From: Nocardioides sp. Arc9.136
GTDB taxonomy: Bacteria > Actinomycetota > Actinomycetes > Propionibacteriales > Nocardioidaceae
DNA: 64,000 bases
Direction: 5' to 3'
Assembly (NCBI RefSeq): GCF_030506255.1
Contig: NZ_CP113431.1
Coordinates: 558,001 to 622,000, forward strand
The notes under the pieces: generated by a model
What the model was told of the DNA's origin: nothing
Seen by the model: the letters and a program-made list of their open reading frames with translations, nothing else
The model's database searches: none
In this document: positions 37,461 through 46,828 of the stretch, in pieces
Numbering within the stretch: position 1 is the first letter of the stretch
How the letters are laid out: each line of letters begins with the position of its first letter
Made by a program: the position numbers and the translations under genes

Positions 37461-38240
37461 ATGACGACGCTGACCCGCGGGCCCCTGCCGGCTGCGGTGT
37501 ACTGGCGGCGCCGTCTGGTGCTGCTCTCGGTCGCGCTCGTCCTGGTCCTGGGCATCGGCAAGGTGCTGGGCAGCGGGAGCGACGGCTCGGACCCCGACCG
37601 CGCCGCGCCGGCCGCCGCCGACACCAGCCCCACGGCCACCGTGACCGTGCTGCCCTCCGGCAGCGCCACCCCGGGTGCCGCCACCGACGTGACCGCCGGT
37701 GCGACGGTCACCGAGGGTGCCTCCACGCCGGGCGCGGCCGGCGGGTCCGGGAAGCCCGGCAAGCCCGGGCAGTCGACCAGCGCCGAGCCGGTGCTGGCGG
37801 CGCCGGTCGGGCGCTGCGAGGGCACCGACGTCGCGGTCACCCCCGAGGTCGAGGACGCCGTCGCCGGCAAGGACGTCACCGTCGTGCTGAACCTGCGCAC
37901 GGTCACCACCCCCGCCTGCACCTGGCGGGTGAACACCGGCAACGTGACGCTGTCGATCACCTCGGGCAGCGACGACATCTGGTCCACCCGTCGGTGCCCG
38001 AAGGCGCTGCCGGGCGAGGACGTCGTCGTCCGCAACAACGTCACCACCGCGGTGCCGATCACTTGGAAGAACGCCGCCCGGATGGACGAGGACTGCTCGG
38101 GGATCGCCGAGTGGGCGCTGCCGGGCACCTACCACGCGACCGCGGCCGCGCTGGGCGGGGAGCCGAGCGACGCCCGGTTCCTGCTCGAGGCGCCGGTCGC
38201 CCCGACGGTCACCAGGACCGCCGAGCCCCAGCGCCGCTAG
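37461..38240 (+). CDS. Membrane-anchored extracytoplasmic protein of unknown function
   Basis: 259 aa. One uncleaved or signal helix at residues 19-36 (RLVLLSVALVLVLGIGKVL), a long Ser/Thr/Pro/Ala/Gly-rich linker to about 115, then a compact beta-rich domain of about 120 residues with four cysteines (GRCEGTD, PACTWRV, RRCPKAL, EDCSGIA) that could form two disulfides. The domain resembles DUF4232-like secreted domains, without certainty. Probably displayed outside the membrane. Confidence 0.7.
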   Translation: MTTLTRGPLPAAVYWRRRLVLLSVALVLVLGIGKVLGSGSDGSDPDRAAPAAADTSPTATVTVLPSGSATPGAATDVTAGATVTEGASTPGAAGGSGKPGKPGQSTSAEPVLAAPVGRCEGTDVAVTPEVEDAVAGKDVTVVLNLRTVTTPACTWRVNTGNVTLSITSGSDDIWSTRRCPKALPGEDVVVRNNVTTAVPITWKNAARMDEDCSGIAEWALPGTYHATAAALGGEPSDARFLLEAPVAPTVTRTAEPQRR

Positions 38241-38260
38241 GCCGCCCGGGACGGCCCGTC

Positions 38261-38295
38261 GGACGGCTGCCCGGACGGCTGCCCGGACGGCTGCC
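38261..38295. repeat. 12-bp tandem repeat, 2.9 copies
   Basis: GGACGGCTGCCC repeated at 38261, 38273 and 38285 between two converging genes. No hairpin strong enough to call a terminator. Confidence 0.85.
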
Positions 38296-38312
38296 GGCAG
38301 GGCGGCTGCGGG

Positions 38313-39398
38313 TCAGACGTAGCGCTCGAGGATGGTCGACTCGGCGAGCCGGGAGAGGCCCTCGCGGACCGACCGGGCGCGCAGCTCGCCGACGCCGTCG
38401 ACGGCCTGCAGGTCGTCGATGCCCGCGGAGAGCAGCTTCTGGAGGGTCCCGAAGTGCTCGACGAGACGGTCGACGACCGCGGCGGGCAGACGGGGGACCT
38501 TGGCGAGCAGGCGGTAGCCGCGCGGCGCGACCGCGCCGTCGAGGTGCTCGGCGGTGCCCAGGCCGAGGACGCGCGCCGTGGAGGCGGGGTCGACCAGCTC
38601 GGTGGGGGTGAGCGCCTCGAGCTTGGCGATCACCTCCTCGGGGCTCTTGCTGCGCTTGCCGGCCGGCAGGTAGTCGCGGATGACCAGCTCCCGCTCGGCG
38701 TCGACACCGGTCACCAGCTCCTCGAGCTGGAGGGAGAGCAGGCGCCCGTCGGTGCCCAGCTCGAGGACGTAGTCCTCGATCTCGCGGGCGATCCGGATCA
38801 CCATCTCGAGCCGCTGGGCGACCACCGCGACGTCGCGCACGGTCACCAGGTCCTCGATCTCCAGGGCGGAGAGCGTCGAGGCGACCTCGTCGAGGCGCAG
38901 CTTGTAGCGCTCGAGGGTCGCCAGCGCCTGGTTGGCGCGGGAGAGGATCTGGCCGGAGTCCTCGAGCACGTGCCGGGTCTCGCCGACGTACGCCGCGATG
39001 ATCTGCATCGACTGGGACACCGAGATGACCGGGAACCCGGTCTGGCGGGCGACCCGGTCGGCGGTGCGGTGCCGGGTGCCGGTCTCCTCGGAGGGGATCG
39101 TGTGGTCGGGCATCAGGTGGACCGCGGCCCGCAGGATCCGGGTGAGGTCCTTGTCGACGATGATGCCGCCGTCCATCTTGGCCAGCTCACGCAGCCCGGT
39201 CGCGGTGAAGGGGACGTCGAGCACGAAGCCGCCGGTGGAGATCGACTCGACCGACTTGTCGTTGCCGAGCACGATCAGCGCGCCGGTGCGCCCGCGAAGG
39301 ATGCGCTCCAGGCCGTCGCGCATCGCCGTTCCCGGTGCGATGGAGGCCAGCGTGGCGCGCAGCCGGAGGACGTCCTCGGAGCGGTCGTTGGCCACCAC
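38313..39398 (-). CDS. disA: Diadenylate cyclase DisA
   Basis: DNA-scanning enzyme (361 aa) that makes cyclic di-AMP from two ATP and stops at branched DNA. N-terminal DAC domain with DGGIIVDKD near residue 76 and GTRHRTADRVA near 106, a central helical spine, and a C-terminal helix-hairpin-helix domain (DLQAVDGVGELRARSVREGL). Start by GTG 39398 with GGAGGA upstream; a second GTG is the next codon. Follows radA by 88 bases on the same strand, the order seen in many actinobacteria. Confidence 0.97.
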   Translation of the reverse strand: MVANDRSEDVLRLRATLASIAPGTAMRDGLERILRGRTGALIVLGNDKSVESISTGGFVLDVPFTATGLRELAKMDGGIIVDKDLTRILRAAVHLMPDHTIPSEETGTRHRTADRVARQTGFPVISVSQSMQIIAAYVGETRHVLEDSGQILSRANQALATLERYKLRLDEVASTLSALEIEDLVTVRDVAVVAQRLEMVIRIAREIEDYVLELGTDGRLLSLQLEELVTGVDAERELVIRDYLPAGKRSKSPEEVIAKLEALTPTELVDPASTARVLGLGTAEHLDGAVAPRGYRLLAKVPRLPAAVVDRLVEHFGTLQKLLSAGIDDLQAVDGVGELRARSVREGLSRLAESTILERYV

Positions 39399-39486
39399 GC
39401 GCGTCCTCCTTCGGACTGGTGCTGCAGGGCTGGCGGGACAGGCGGGCGCGCACGGGGCGCGGCTAGAGCCTAAGCGACGCGGGCCC

Positions 39487-40905
39487 TCACTCGCCCATGG
39501 ACGGCAGGCGGCGGGCCTGGACGGCCGTCAGCCCGAGGTAGTGCAGGGCGGAGAGGACCGAGGGGACCTCGACGACCTGCATGCCCTCGACCGTGCGGGC
39601 GGTCTCCTCCCGGGGGTCGACCGGCGCGCCGGCGGGTCGGGGGACCAGCGCGGTGCTGAACCCGAGCCGCGCCGCCTCGGCGAGGCGCAGGTCGATCTCG
39701 CGGACGCGGCGCAGCTCGCCGGACAGCCCGATCTCGCCCATCGTCACCACGCCGGCCGGAGGCGGCTTGCCCAGGGTCGCCGACGCGAGGGCGACCGCGA
39801 CCGCGAGGTCGGCGGCCGGCTCGTGCAGGCGCGCCCCGCCCACGGTCGAGGCGAAGACGTCGTGGGTGACCAGCCGGAGGCCGACGTGCTGCTGCAGGAC
39901 GGCGAGGATCATCGCCAGCCGCGAGGAGTCCAGGCCGGAGGTGGTGCGGCGGGGGCGCTCCTGGGCCGACAGGGTCGCCAGCGCCTGCACCTCGGCCAGC
40001 ATCGGGCGACGGCCCTCCATCGTCACCGCGACGCAGGTGCCCGGGACACCGGCGTGGTGGTGCTCGACGAAGAGCCCGGTCGGGTCGGCCACGGCGGTGA
40101 TCCCGTCGGGGCCGAGGTCGAAGCAGCCGACCTCGTCGACCGGGCCGAAGCGGTTCTTCATGGCCCGGACCATGCGGAAGCGGGACCCCCGGTCGCCCTC
40201 GAAGTGCAGCACCACGTCGACGAGGTGCTCGAGCACCCGGGGGCCGGCGATCGAGCCCTCCTTGGTCACGTGGCCCACCAGCACGGTCGTGATCCCGCGG
40301 GTCTTGGCCATCCGCACCAGCGCCGCCGAGACCTCCTTGACCTGCGTGACGCCGCCCGGGACGCCCTCGACGCCCGAGGCGCCGATCGTCTGCACCGAGT
40401 CGACGACCAGCAGGGTGGGGCGGACCTGCTCGACGTGGGTGAGCACCGCCCCCAGGTCGGTCTCCGCGGCCAGGTAGAGCTGGTCGTGCACGCCGCCGGT
40501 CCGGTCAGCGCGCAGCCGCACCTGGGACGCGGACTCCTCGCCGGTGACGTAGAGCGTCCGGTGCTGGTAGCGAGCGGTCTGCGCCGCCACCTCGAGCAGC
40601 AGCGTGCTCTTGCCGACGCCGGGCTCGCCGGCCAGCAGGATCGCGGCGCCCGGCACCAGCCCGCCGCCGAGCACGCGGTCGAGCTCCGGCACGCCGCTGG
40701 AGCGGTACGTCGCGTCCTGGACGTCGACCTGGCCGATGGGGACCGCGGGGGCGGTGACCGGCGTGGCGGCCTGCCTCGGCGAGGGCGAGGCCGCCGCCTC
40801 GGCGACCGAGCCCCAGGCCTGGCACTCGCTGCAGCGGCCCACCCACTTCGGGGTCTCCCAGCCGCACTCGGAGCAGCGGAAGGTCGGGCGCGGCGGCTTG
40901 GGCAT
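39487..40905 (-). CDS. radA: DNA repair protein RadA
   Basis: RecA-like branch-migration ATPase (472 aa). Zinc finger CSECGWETPKWVGRCSEC at residues 11-28, Walker A GEPGVGKST at 93-101, the RadA-specific KNRFG motif near 250, and a Lon-protease-like C-terminal domain (GARLHEPAADLAVAVAL). ATG 40905 is preceded by TAGCGT at 7 bases, and an in-frame start ten codons earlier is thereby rejected. Confidence 0.97.
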   Translation of the reverse strand: MPKPPRPTFRCSECGWETPKWVGRCSECQAWGSVAEAAASPSPRQAATPVTAPAVPIGQVDVQDATYRSSGVPELDRVLGGGLVPGAAILLAGEPGVGKSTLLLEVAAQTARYQHRTLYVTGEESASQVRLRADRTGGVHDQLYLAAETDLGAVLTHVEQVRPTLLVVDSVQTIGASGVEGVPGGVTQVKEVSAALVRMAKTRGITTVLVGHVTKEGSIAGPRVLEHLVDVVLHFEGDRGSRFRMVRAMKNRFGPVDEVGCFDLGPDGITAVADPTGLFVEHHHAGVPGTCVAVTMEGRRPMLAEVQALATLSAQERPRRTTSGLDSSRLAMILAVLQQHVGLRLVTHDVFASTVGGARLHEPAADLAVAVALASATLGKPPPAGVVTMGEIGLSGELRRVREIDLRLAEAARLGFSTALVPRPAGAPVDPREETARTVEGMQVVEVPSVLSALHYLGLTAVQARRLPSMGE

Positions 40906-40912
40906 GGCGCGA

Positions 40913-40918
40913 ACGCTA
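40913..40918 (-). promoter_or_regulatory. -10 hexamer TAGCGT, leaderless promoter of radA
   Basis: Ends 7 bases before ATG 40905 on the minus strand. Confidence 0.6.
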
Positions 40919-41023
40919 GGCGAGCCCGCCGACAACGCCGGGGAGGGCCCGCCGCGGGGCTGTGGAGGGCGCGCCGCCCGAGCGTCACTGGACGGACGGG
41001 GCCCGCGTGCGGCGTACCGCGGC

Positions 41024-41046
41024 TATATTGCCTTTGGAACGATCCA
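41024..41046 (+). promoter_or_regulatory. Promoter and LacI-type operator before the LacI-family gene
   Basis: TATATT (41024-41029) is a good -10 in an otherwise GC-rich region; start of transcription falls near 41036. TGGAACGATCCA (41035-41046) is an imperfect palindrome of LacI/GalR type centred just past the start site. Autorepression is a reasonable inference. Confidence 0.55.
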
Positions 41047-41075
41047 GAGCAGCGACGTGACGGCGGAGGTCGAGG

Positions 41076-42128
41076 GTGGCGCGCATCCCCGGGCGACAGC
41101 CCACCGCGCCGCCGACCCTCGCGGACGTCGCGGAGCGGGCGGGCGTCTCGCGCCAGACGGTCTCCAACGCCGTCAACAACCCCGACCTGCTGCGCTCGGA
41201 CACGCTGGTGCGCGTGCAGGAGGCCATCGAGGAGCTCGGCTACCTGCCCAACCGTGCGGCGCGCAACCTGCGCACGCGGGCCTCGCACCTCGTGGGCCTG
41301 CGCATCAACCCGGTCCAGGAGGGCACGGCGAGCGCGATCATGGACCGGTTCGTCCACTCGCTCGTGGAGACCTCCCGGGAGGCCGGCAAGCACGTCCTGC
41401 TCTTCGCCGGGGACCCGCTCGACCCGCTCGCCGGCTACGACGACCTGCTGCGCTCGACCGCCGTCGACGCCTTCGTCGTCACCGACACCTACCTCGGGAA
41501 CCCGCAGGCGACGTGGCTGGGCGCGCGGCGGGCGCCGTTCGTGGCGTTCGGCCGGCCCTGGGACAACCCGGGGGCGAACCATCCCTGGGTCGACGTCGAC
41601 GGGGCCGCCGGGTGCGACCTGGCCACGACCCACCTGCTCGACCAGGGCCACCAGCGGATCGCGTGGATCGGGTGGCGCAAGGACTCCTGGATCGGCGAGG
41701 ACCGCCGCAGCGGCTGGACCCGCGCCATGCGGGCGCGCGGGCTGGCCACCACGGGCCTGGCCTCCCGCGTCGAGGACACCGTCGCCTCCGGGCGGGGCGC
41801 GAGCGCGGTGCTGCTCGACGAGGCCCGGCCCTCGGCGTTCGTCTGCGCCTCCGACACCCTCGCCATGGGCGTGCTCCACACGCTCGCCGAGCGCGGGCTG
41901 GTGGCAGGGCGCGACGTGGCGGTCGTCGGGTTCGACGACTCCCAGGTCTCCCAGGTCGTCCCGCCGGGGCTGACCTCGGTGCGCCAGCCGCTCGAGGAGG
42001 TCGCCGTGGAGGTGGTCAAGGCGCTCGAGGGACTGCTCGCCCACCCTCCGGCCGTGGGGCCGGGCGTGCTCCTCACCCCGACGCTCACCGTGCGCGGCTC
42101 GTCCTCCGCCGTCGGCTTCGGCGCCTAG
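41076..42128 (+). CDS. LacI-family transcriptional regulator
   Basis: 350 aa. Helix-turn-helix at residues 13-35 (PTLADVAERAGVSRQTVSNAV) with hinge helix LPNRAARNLRTRAS, then a periplasmic-binding-like ligand domain (FVAFGRPWDN, AFVCASDTLAMGVL, VAVVGFDDSQVSQVVPPGLTSVRQP). The hinge normally inserts in the minor groove via Leu-Pro-Asn. No sugar transporter or catabolic gene is adjacent, so the regulon is elsewhere. GTG 41076 follows a GGAGGTCGAG region. Confidence 0.9.
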   Translation: MARIPGRQPTAPPTLADVAERAGVSRQTVSNAVNNPDLLRSDTLVRVQEAIEELGYLPNRAARNLRTRASHLVGLRINPVQEGTASAIMDRFVHSLVETSREAGKHVLLFAGDPLDPLAGYDDLLRSTAVDAFVVTDTYLGNPQATWLGARRAPFVAFGRPWDNPGANHPWVDVDGAAGCDLATTHLLDQGHQRIAWIGWRKDSWIGEDRRSGWTRAMRARGLATTGLASRVEDTVASGRGASAVLLDEARPSAFVCASDTLAMGVLHTLAERGLVAGRDVAVVGFDDSQVSQVVPPGLTSVRQPLEEVAVEVVKALEGLLAHPPAVGPGVLLTPTLTVRGSSSAVGFGA

Positions 42129-42162
42129 GCACTCGCCGCGCCGCTCCCGCCGCTCCCGCCGC

Positions 42163-42852
42163 TCAGAAGGTCCGCCACCACAGGTTGACGGCGTAGTCGA
42201 CGGTGGTGCCCTCGTGCTCGGCGAGCACCTCCTCGGCCACCGAGGTGGGCAGCTCGATGCGCACGACGGCCTCGAGGTCCGCCCGGGACGAGAAGGACCA
42301 GCCCACGTCCAGCGGCACGCGGGTCCATCCCCGCTGGGCCCAGAACCGCTCGACCGTCGCCGGCTCCGGCAGGTGCGGGAAGCCGCGGCGGAACCACCGC
42401 CCGAAGGTCGAGCGCGAGGCGTCGTTGTCGATGACGAACGCGGTGCCGCCGCGGCGCACGACGCGGGCGAGCTCGGCGAGGCCGGGCTCGCAGCCGGGGC
42501 CGAAGAAGTAGGCCCAGCGGGCGTGCGCGACGTCGACGGAGCGGTCGGGCAGCGGGACGGACTGCGCGGTGCCGGGGGAGACGGTCACGTTCCCCGCCCG
42601 GCGGGTACGACGCCGGGCGAGCGCGACGAGGTCGGGGTGCGGCTCCACGCCGACCACGTGGGCGGCCGTGGCGGCGAACCGCGGCAGGTGGAAGCCCGAG
42701 CCGCAGCCGAGGTCGAGGACGGTGCGTCCGGCCCACGGCGCGACCGCGGCCATCGCGGCCTCGATCCGGCCCTCGGGGTCGACGGCGCGGTTCTCGACCT
42801 CGTAGGTCGCGGTGTGGTGCCAGATGTTGGGGCTGGGCACCGCACCCGGCAC
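42163..42852 (-). CDS. Class I SAM-dependent methyltransferase
   Basis: 229 aa. Motif I VLDLGCGSGFHLPRFA, post-I VVGVEPHPDLVALA, motif II-like SVDVAHARWAYFFGPGCEPGL and motif III VVRRGGTAFVIDND. The acceptor is unknown; sequence in the acceptor lobe is Trp-rich. The GTG at 42852 lies 5 bases after the VOC gene stop; GTG 42840 is an alternative. Neither has a strong ribosome-binding site, so coupling to the upstream gene is likely. Confidence 0.82.
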   Translation of the reverse strand: MPGAVPSPNIWHHTATYEVENRAVDPEGRIEAAMAAVAPWAGRTVLDLGCGSGFHLPRFAATAAHVVGVEPHPDLVALARRRTRRAGNVTVSPGTAQSVPLPDRSVDVAHARWAYFFGPGCEPGLAELARVVRRGGTAFVIDNDASRSTFGRWFRRGFPHLPEPATVERFWAQRGWTRVPLDVGWSFSSRADLEAVVRIELPTSVAEEVLAEHEGTTVDYAVNLWWRTF

Positions 42853-42857
42853 GACCG

Positions 42858-43496
42858 TCAGAGGCGGACCAGGCCGTTCGGGGTGTTGATCTGCGCGGCG
42901 ATGATGCCCGGCGTGCCGTGCGGGGCGACCCACTCGACCTTGACGTCCTCGAGCGGCGCGTCGACGGTCTCGCCGAGCCACTCGCTGACCCGCTGCGGGT
43001 CGCCGGCGATCTCCAGGCAGGCCAGGGACCAGTCGACGTCGGCGCCGGCGGACGGGTGGAGCTCGGCGGGGCTCTCCCACTGGACGAAGAAGGGCAGCTG
43101 CGGGTCGGCGATCAGCCCGTTGACGCCGATCTGCTTCCAGCGCAGCTCGGTGCCGTCGGGGCGGTGCCGGTTGCCCTGTGCGGCCTGCCGGCCGAGGCGC
43201 TCCTCGACCGGGGTGATGTCGGGGACGGCCACGACCCAGCCGAGCCAGCCGCCGCCGAGGGCGGAGCGGGCGCGGACGGCCTGGCCGAAGGGGGCCTTGT
43301 CCGAGGCGGGGTGGTCGAGCACCTCGACGATCTCGAGGTAGGTGCCGCCACCGAGGGCGAGGGTCATGTTCCGCGTGCCGAAGCGCGGGTGCACGCCTCC
43401 GTCGCTGAACTCCCGGCCGAGCAGTCCCCCGATGCGCTGGGCGGTGCTGGCCAGGCCATCGGGTCCTGCGGCGTACGAGAGATGGTCCAAGCGCAT
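42858..43496 (-). CDS. VOC/glyoxalase-like domain protein
   Basis: 212 aa. Begins with MRLDHLSYAAGPDGLAS and TYLEIVEVLDHPASD, the first beta-alpha-beta-beta-beta module of the vicinal-oxygen-chelate fold, with a second degenerate module after residue 100. Metal ligands H5 and E55-like can be proposed but a full set is not clear. Probably an enzyme of unknown substrate. Transcribed with the methyltransferase downstream. Confidence 0.78.
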   Translation of the reverse strand: MRLDHLSYAAGPDGLASTAQRIGGLLGREFSDGGVHPRFGTRNMTLALGGGTYLEIVEVLDHPASDKAPFGQAVRARSALGGGWLGWVVAVPDITPVEERLGRQAAQGNRHRPDGTELRWKQIGVNGLIADPQLPFFVQWESPAELHPSAGADVDWSLACLEIAGDPQRVSEWLGETVDAPLEDVKVEWVAPHGTPGIIAAQINTPNGLVRL

Positions 43497-43502
43497 GTCG
43501 GC

Positions 43503-43508
43503 ATTGTG
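43503..43508 (-). promoter_or_regulatory. -10 hexamer CACAAT, leaderless promoter of the VOC gene
   Basis: On the minus strand CACAAT ends 6 bases before ATG 43496. Confidence 0.5.
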
Positions 43509-43605
43509 CGCGAGAGGCGCAGATCACCCCCACACTGGGGTGGAGGTCTCTTGACGTCGAGAGGACTTGTGTGTCCGTGACCACCCGGGCCGGGCGGGCG
43601 GGCGG

Positions 43606-44409
43606 TCAGGCCCGGGGGACCGCGCCCGGGTCGGCCGGGTGCAGCGCGAGGGCCGAGCGAGAGCGCACGTGCGCCTCGCAGTGCCGGACCAGCTCGTCGT
43701 ACGCCGCCTGGCCGAGGAGCGCGACCAGCTCGGCGGCCGAGGTGAGGTAGAGCGGCTCGACGGCGACGTGCGCCTCGGTGTTGCCGGTGCAGTACCAGTC
43801 CAGGTCGTGCCCGCCGGGGCCCCACCCGCGGCGGTCGTACTCCCCGATGGTGACCTCGGTGTAGGTCGTGCCGTCGGGGCGCTCGACGTCGCGGAACGTC
43901 CGGCGCAGCGGCAGCTGCCAGCAGACGTCGGGCTTGGTCTCCAGCGGGTTGCGGCCCAGGACGTAGGCCAGCGCGTGCAGCGCGCACCCGGCGCCGCCGC
44001 TGCCCGGCCCGCCGGAGGTGGGCGCGAAGTCGGGACGGTTGTGGAAGACACAGGCCTGCTGCCCGTCGACCACCACGGTCAGCGTCTTGCGCTCGCCCTC
44101 GTCGTCGACCTCGACCCAGTCGGCGCGGTCCACGGCCCGGCCGGCCGGCTTGAGCTGCCAGAGGTCCTCGTCGAGCTGGTCGACGAAGCCCGCCACGCGC
44201 TCCTCGTCGGCCTCGTCGGCGAAGTGGGCGCCCAGCGTGCAGCAGCCGACGTCGGGGGCGTCGGCGTAGATGCCGGCGCAGCCGTTCCCGAAGATGCACG
44301 TGTACGCCGACGTCAGCCAGGTCAGGTCGCCCCGGATGACCTCCGAGGGGTCGTCGGGGTTGACGAACTCCACCCAGGCGCGGGGAAAGTCGAGGTCCAC
44401 TTCCGGCAC
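43606..44409 (-). CDS. Cysteine-rich protein of unknown function
   Basis: 267 aa, no signal peptide or membrane helix. Cysteines are grouped: [49 protein letters not shown] and RHCEAH. This density and a CC pair suggest a metal or Fe-S site, similar in style to the YkgJ/DUF3109 proteins, though I cannot assign the family firmly. GTG 44409 is fixed by TACTGT 7 bases upstream. Divergent from ppx. Confidence 0.75.
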   Translation of the reverse strand: MPEVDLDFPRAWVEFVNPDDPSEVIRGDLTWLTSAYTCIFGNGCAGIYADAPDVGCCTLGAHFADEADEERVAGFVDQLDEDLWQLKPAGRAVDRADWVEVDDEGERKTLTVVVDGQQACVFHNRPDFAPTSGGPGSGGAGCALHALAYVLGRNPLETKPDVCWQLPLRRTFRDVERPDGTTYTEVTIGEYDRRGWGPGGHDLDWYCTGNTEAHVAVEPLYLTSAAELVALLGQAAYDELVRHCEAHVRSRSALALHPADPGAVPRA

Positions 44410-44416
44410 GGGCGCC

Positions 44417-44447
44417 ACAGTACGGCCCGGGACCACCGCAGTAGGTT
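44417..44447. promoter_or_regulatory. Divergent leaderless promoters, cysteine-rich protein / ppx
   Basis: Minus: TACTGT (44422-44417), 7 bases before GTG 44409. Plus: TAGGTT (44442-44447), 7 bases before ATG 44455. Confidence 0.6.
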
Positions 44448-44454
44448 GAGGACC

Positions 44455-45402
44455 ATGCGCCTGGGCGTCCTGGACATCGGGTCCAACACCGGTCACCTGC
44501 TGGTCGTCGACGCCCACGGGGGAGCGGCGCCGCTGCCGGCGTACTCCTTCAAGCAGCCGCTGCGGCTCGCCGAGCACCTCGACGCCGCGGGTGCGGTCAC
44601 CCCGGCCGGCGTCGACGCGCTCACGGCGTTCACCGCGGAGGCGCTCGTGGTGGCCGAGGAGAAGGGGTGCGAGGACCTGCTCGCGTTCGCCACCTCCGCC
44701 GTCCGTGACGCCACCAACTCCGAGGCGGTGCTGGCCCACGTGCGCGAGCGCACCGGGGCCGCGATCAGCGTGCTCCCCGGGGAGGACGAGGCGCGGCTGA
44801 CCTTCCTGGCGGTGCGTCGCTGGTTCGGGTGGTCGGCCGGGCGGCTGGCGGTCTTCGACATCGGCGGCGGGTCGCTGGAGATCGCCGCGGGCCCCGACGA
44901 GGCGCCGGACATCGCGCGGTCCCTGCCCCTGGGCGCCGGACGCCTGGCGCGCACCTACCTGCACGGCGGGGCCGCCGGCGCGGACGAGGCGACGGTGCGG
45001 TCGCTGCGCAAGCAGGTGCGCGCCGCCGTCGCCCGCGACGCGGGCCAGCTGCTGCGTGCCGGACGCCCCGACCGGGCCGCCGCCACGTCGAAGACGTTCC
45101 GCTCCCTGGCGCGCATCTGCGGGGCGGCCCCGTCGGCCGAGGGGCCGCTCGTGCGCCGGACGCTGCCGCTGGACGCCCTCGCGGCGTGGGTGCCGAAGCT
45201 GGCCGCGATGGACCTCGCCGAGCTGTCGGACCTGCCGGGCGTCTCGGCGAGCCGTGCCCACCAGATCGTGCCCGGCGCGCTCGTGGCCGAGGCCTGCATG
45301 GACATCTTCGAGCTGTCCGAGCTCGAGGTGTGCCCGTGGGCGCTGCGCGAGGGCGTCATCCTCGAGCGGCTGGACCGGATGAGCGTCCTGGGCGAGCGGT
45401 GA
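44455..45402 (+). CDS. Ppx/GppA-family exopolyphosphatase
   Basis: Cytoplasmic ASKHA phosphatase (315 aa) acting on polyphosphate or pppGpp. Phosphate-binding loops [15 protein letters not shown] (residues 5-19) and [11 protein letters not shown], with the catalytic Glu in the [14 protein letters not shown] region. It has only the N-terminal two domains, the short form of mycobacterial Rv0496 (PPX1). Position before a sugar-isomerase and proC matches that locus. Confidence 0.93.
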   Translation: MRLGVLDIGSNTGHLLVVDAHGGAAPLPAYSFKQPLRLAEHLDAAGAVTPAGVDALTAFTAEALVVAEEKGCEDLLAFATSAVRDATNSEAVLAHVRERTGAAISVLPGEDEARLTFLAVRRWFGWSAGRLAVFDIGGGSLEIAAGPDEAPDIARSLPLGAGRLARTYLHGGAAGADEATVRSLRKQVRAAVARDAGQLLRAGRPDRAAATSKTFRSLARICGAAPSAEGPLVRRTLPLDALAAWVPKLAAMDLAELSDLPGVSASRAHQIVPGALVAEACMDIFELSELEVCPWALREGVILERLDRMSVLGER

Positions 45403-46190
45403 GCACGCCCCGGATCGGCCTCTCCACGTCCTCGGTCTACCCCGAGTCGGCCTCGCACGCCTTCGGCTGGGCCGCCCGGCTGGGGTACGACGCGGTCGAG
45501 GTGATGGTGGCGCTGGACCGGGTCAGCCAGCAGCCGGAGATGGTCAGGCGGCTCTCCGAGCACCACGGGGTCCCGGTCTCGGCGATCCACTCGCCCACGC
45601 TGCTGTTCACCCAGCGGGTCTGGGGCACCGAGCCGTGGACGAAGCTCCAGCGCTCCGCCGACATGGCCCACGAGGTCGGCGCCGAGGTGGTGGTCGTGCA
45701 CCCGCCGTTCCGCTGGCAGAAGGAGTACGCCGCCGGGTTCGTCGACGGCATCGCGGCGCTGGAGGAGTCGACCGGCATCGCGTTCGCTGTCGAGAACATG
45801 TACCCCTGGCGGGCCAGCCAGCGGCGCGGCGTGGAGATGTACCTCCCCGGCTGGGACCCCTCCACCGAGCCCTACGCCAACACCGTCATCGACCTCTCGC
45901 ACGCCGCGATCGCCCAGGCCGACCCGGTCGCGATGGCCGAGCGGCTGGGCCCCCGGCTGCGCCACGTGCACCTCACCGACGGCACCGGCTCGGCCAAGGA
46001 CGAGCACCTCGTGCCCGGTCGTGGCGCCATGGACGCCGCCGGCTTCCTGCGCCACCTCGCCGGCTCCGGCTTCTCCGGCGAGGTCGTCCTCGAGATCAAC
46101 ACCCGCCGGTGCAGCACGCGGGAGGAGCGGGAGGCAGACCTGCGCGAGTCCCTCGACTTCGCCCGCGAGCACCTCGCGGTCCGGGCGTGA
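45399..46190 (+). CDS. Sugar phosphate isomerase/epimerase-like TIM barrel protein
   Basis: 263 aa of the AP-endonuclease-2/xylose-isomerase-like superfamily: [43 protein letters not shown] and [23 protein letters not shown] carry the barrel's metal-binding Glu, His and Asp. Homologue of Rv0498 by position and style; substrate unknown. Starts in the ppx stop (GTGA) and overlaps the TetR gene likewise, so the three are one operon. Confidence 0.88.
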   Translation: MSTPRIGLSTSSVYPESASHAFGWAARLGYDAVEVMVALDRVSQQPEMVRRLSEHHGVPVSAIHSPTLLFTQRVWGTEPWTKLQRSADMAHEVGAEVVVVHPPFRWQKEYAAGFVDGIAALEESTGIAFAVENMYPWRASQRRGVEMYLPGWDPSTEPYANTVIDLSHAAIAQADPVAMAERLGPRLRHVHLTDGTGSAKDEHLVPGRGAMDAAGFLRHLAGSGFSGEVVLEINTRRCSTREEREADLRESLDFAREHLAVRA

Positions 46191-46771
46191 GCCCCCGCGG
46201 GCGGCGGCCGGGCGCGCCGGACACCCGCGCGGCGATCCTCGCCGCCGCGCGCGAGCGCTTCGCCGAGGGCGGGTTCGCGGGGACGTCGGTCCGCTCGGTC
46301 GCCGCGGCGGCAGGCGTGGACGCCGCCCTCGTGCACCACTACTTCGGCACCAAGGACGACCTCTTCCTCGCGGCGCTGGAGCTGCGGGTCGATCCCCGCG
46401 CCGTCCTCCGACCGGTCGTGGAGGCGGGGCTGCCCGGGGCCGGCGAGCGGCTCGTCCACGTGCTGCTCGACGTCTGGGACGAGGAGGAGACGCGGCTGCC
46501 GCTGCTCGCGGTGCTGCGGGGGATCGGCGAGCCCAGCGGCCAGCGGCTCCTGCGCGACGGCGTGCTGCGGATGGTGCTCGGCCCGGTGGTCGCCGGCCTC
46601 GGCGTGGACCAGCCCGAGCGCAGGGCGGCGCTCCTCGCCACCCAGCTGGTCGGCGTGGTGGTGCTGCGCTACCTGCTCGAGGCCGAGCCGCTCGCGTCGG
46701 CGGGCCGCGAGGAGCTGGTGGCGACGTACGCCCCGGTCGTGCAGCGGTTCCTCGCCGACCCCCTGCCCTAG
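46187..46771 (+). CDS. TetR-family transcriptional regulator
   Basis: 194 aa. Helix-turn-helix at about residues 33-54 (GTSVRSVAAAAGVDAALVHHYFGTKDDLF). The ligand domain is all-helical. GTGA overlap joins it to the isomerase gene, yet it is most probably the regulator of the ABC exporter genes 70 bases downstream, whose start carries a palindrome. Belongs to the drug-efflux-linked TetR group in style. Confidence 0.9.
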   Translation: MSPRGRRPGAPDTRAAILAAARERFAEGGFAGTSVRSVAAAAGVDAALVHHYFGTKDDLFLAALELRVDPRAVLRPVVEAGLPGAGERLVHVLLDVWDEEETRLPLLAVLRGIGEPSGQRLLRDGVLRMVLGPVVAGLGVDQPERRAALLATQLVGVVVLRYLLEAEPLASAGREELVATYAPVVQRFLADPLP

Positions 46772-46828
46772 CCCGCCCGGTACCGCTCCCGCACGGGTTC
46801 CGCCCTTGCGGGGATCGCGTCGCGGGCG

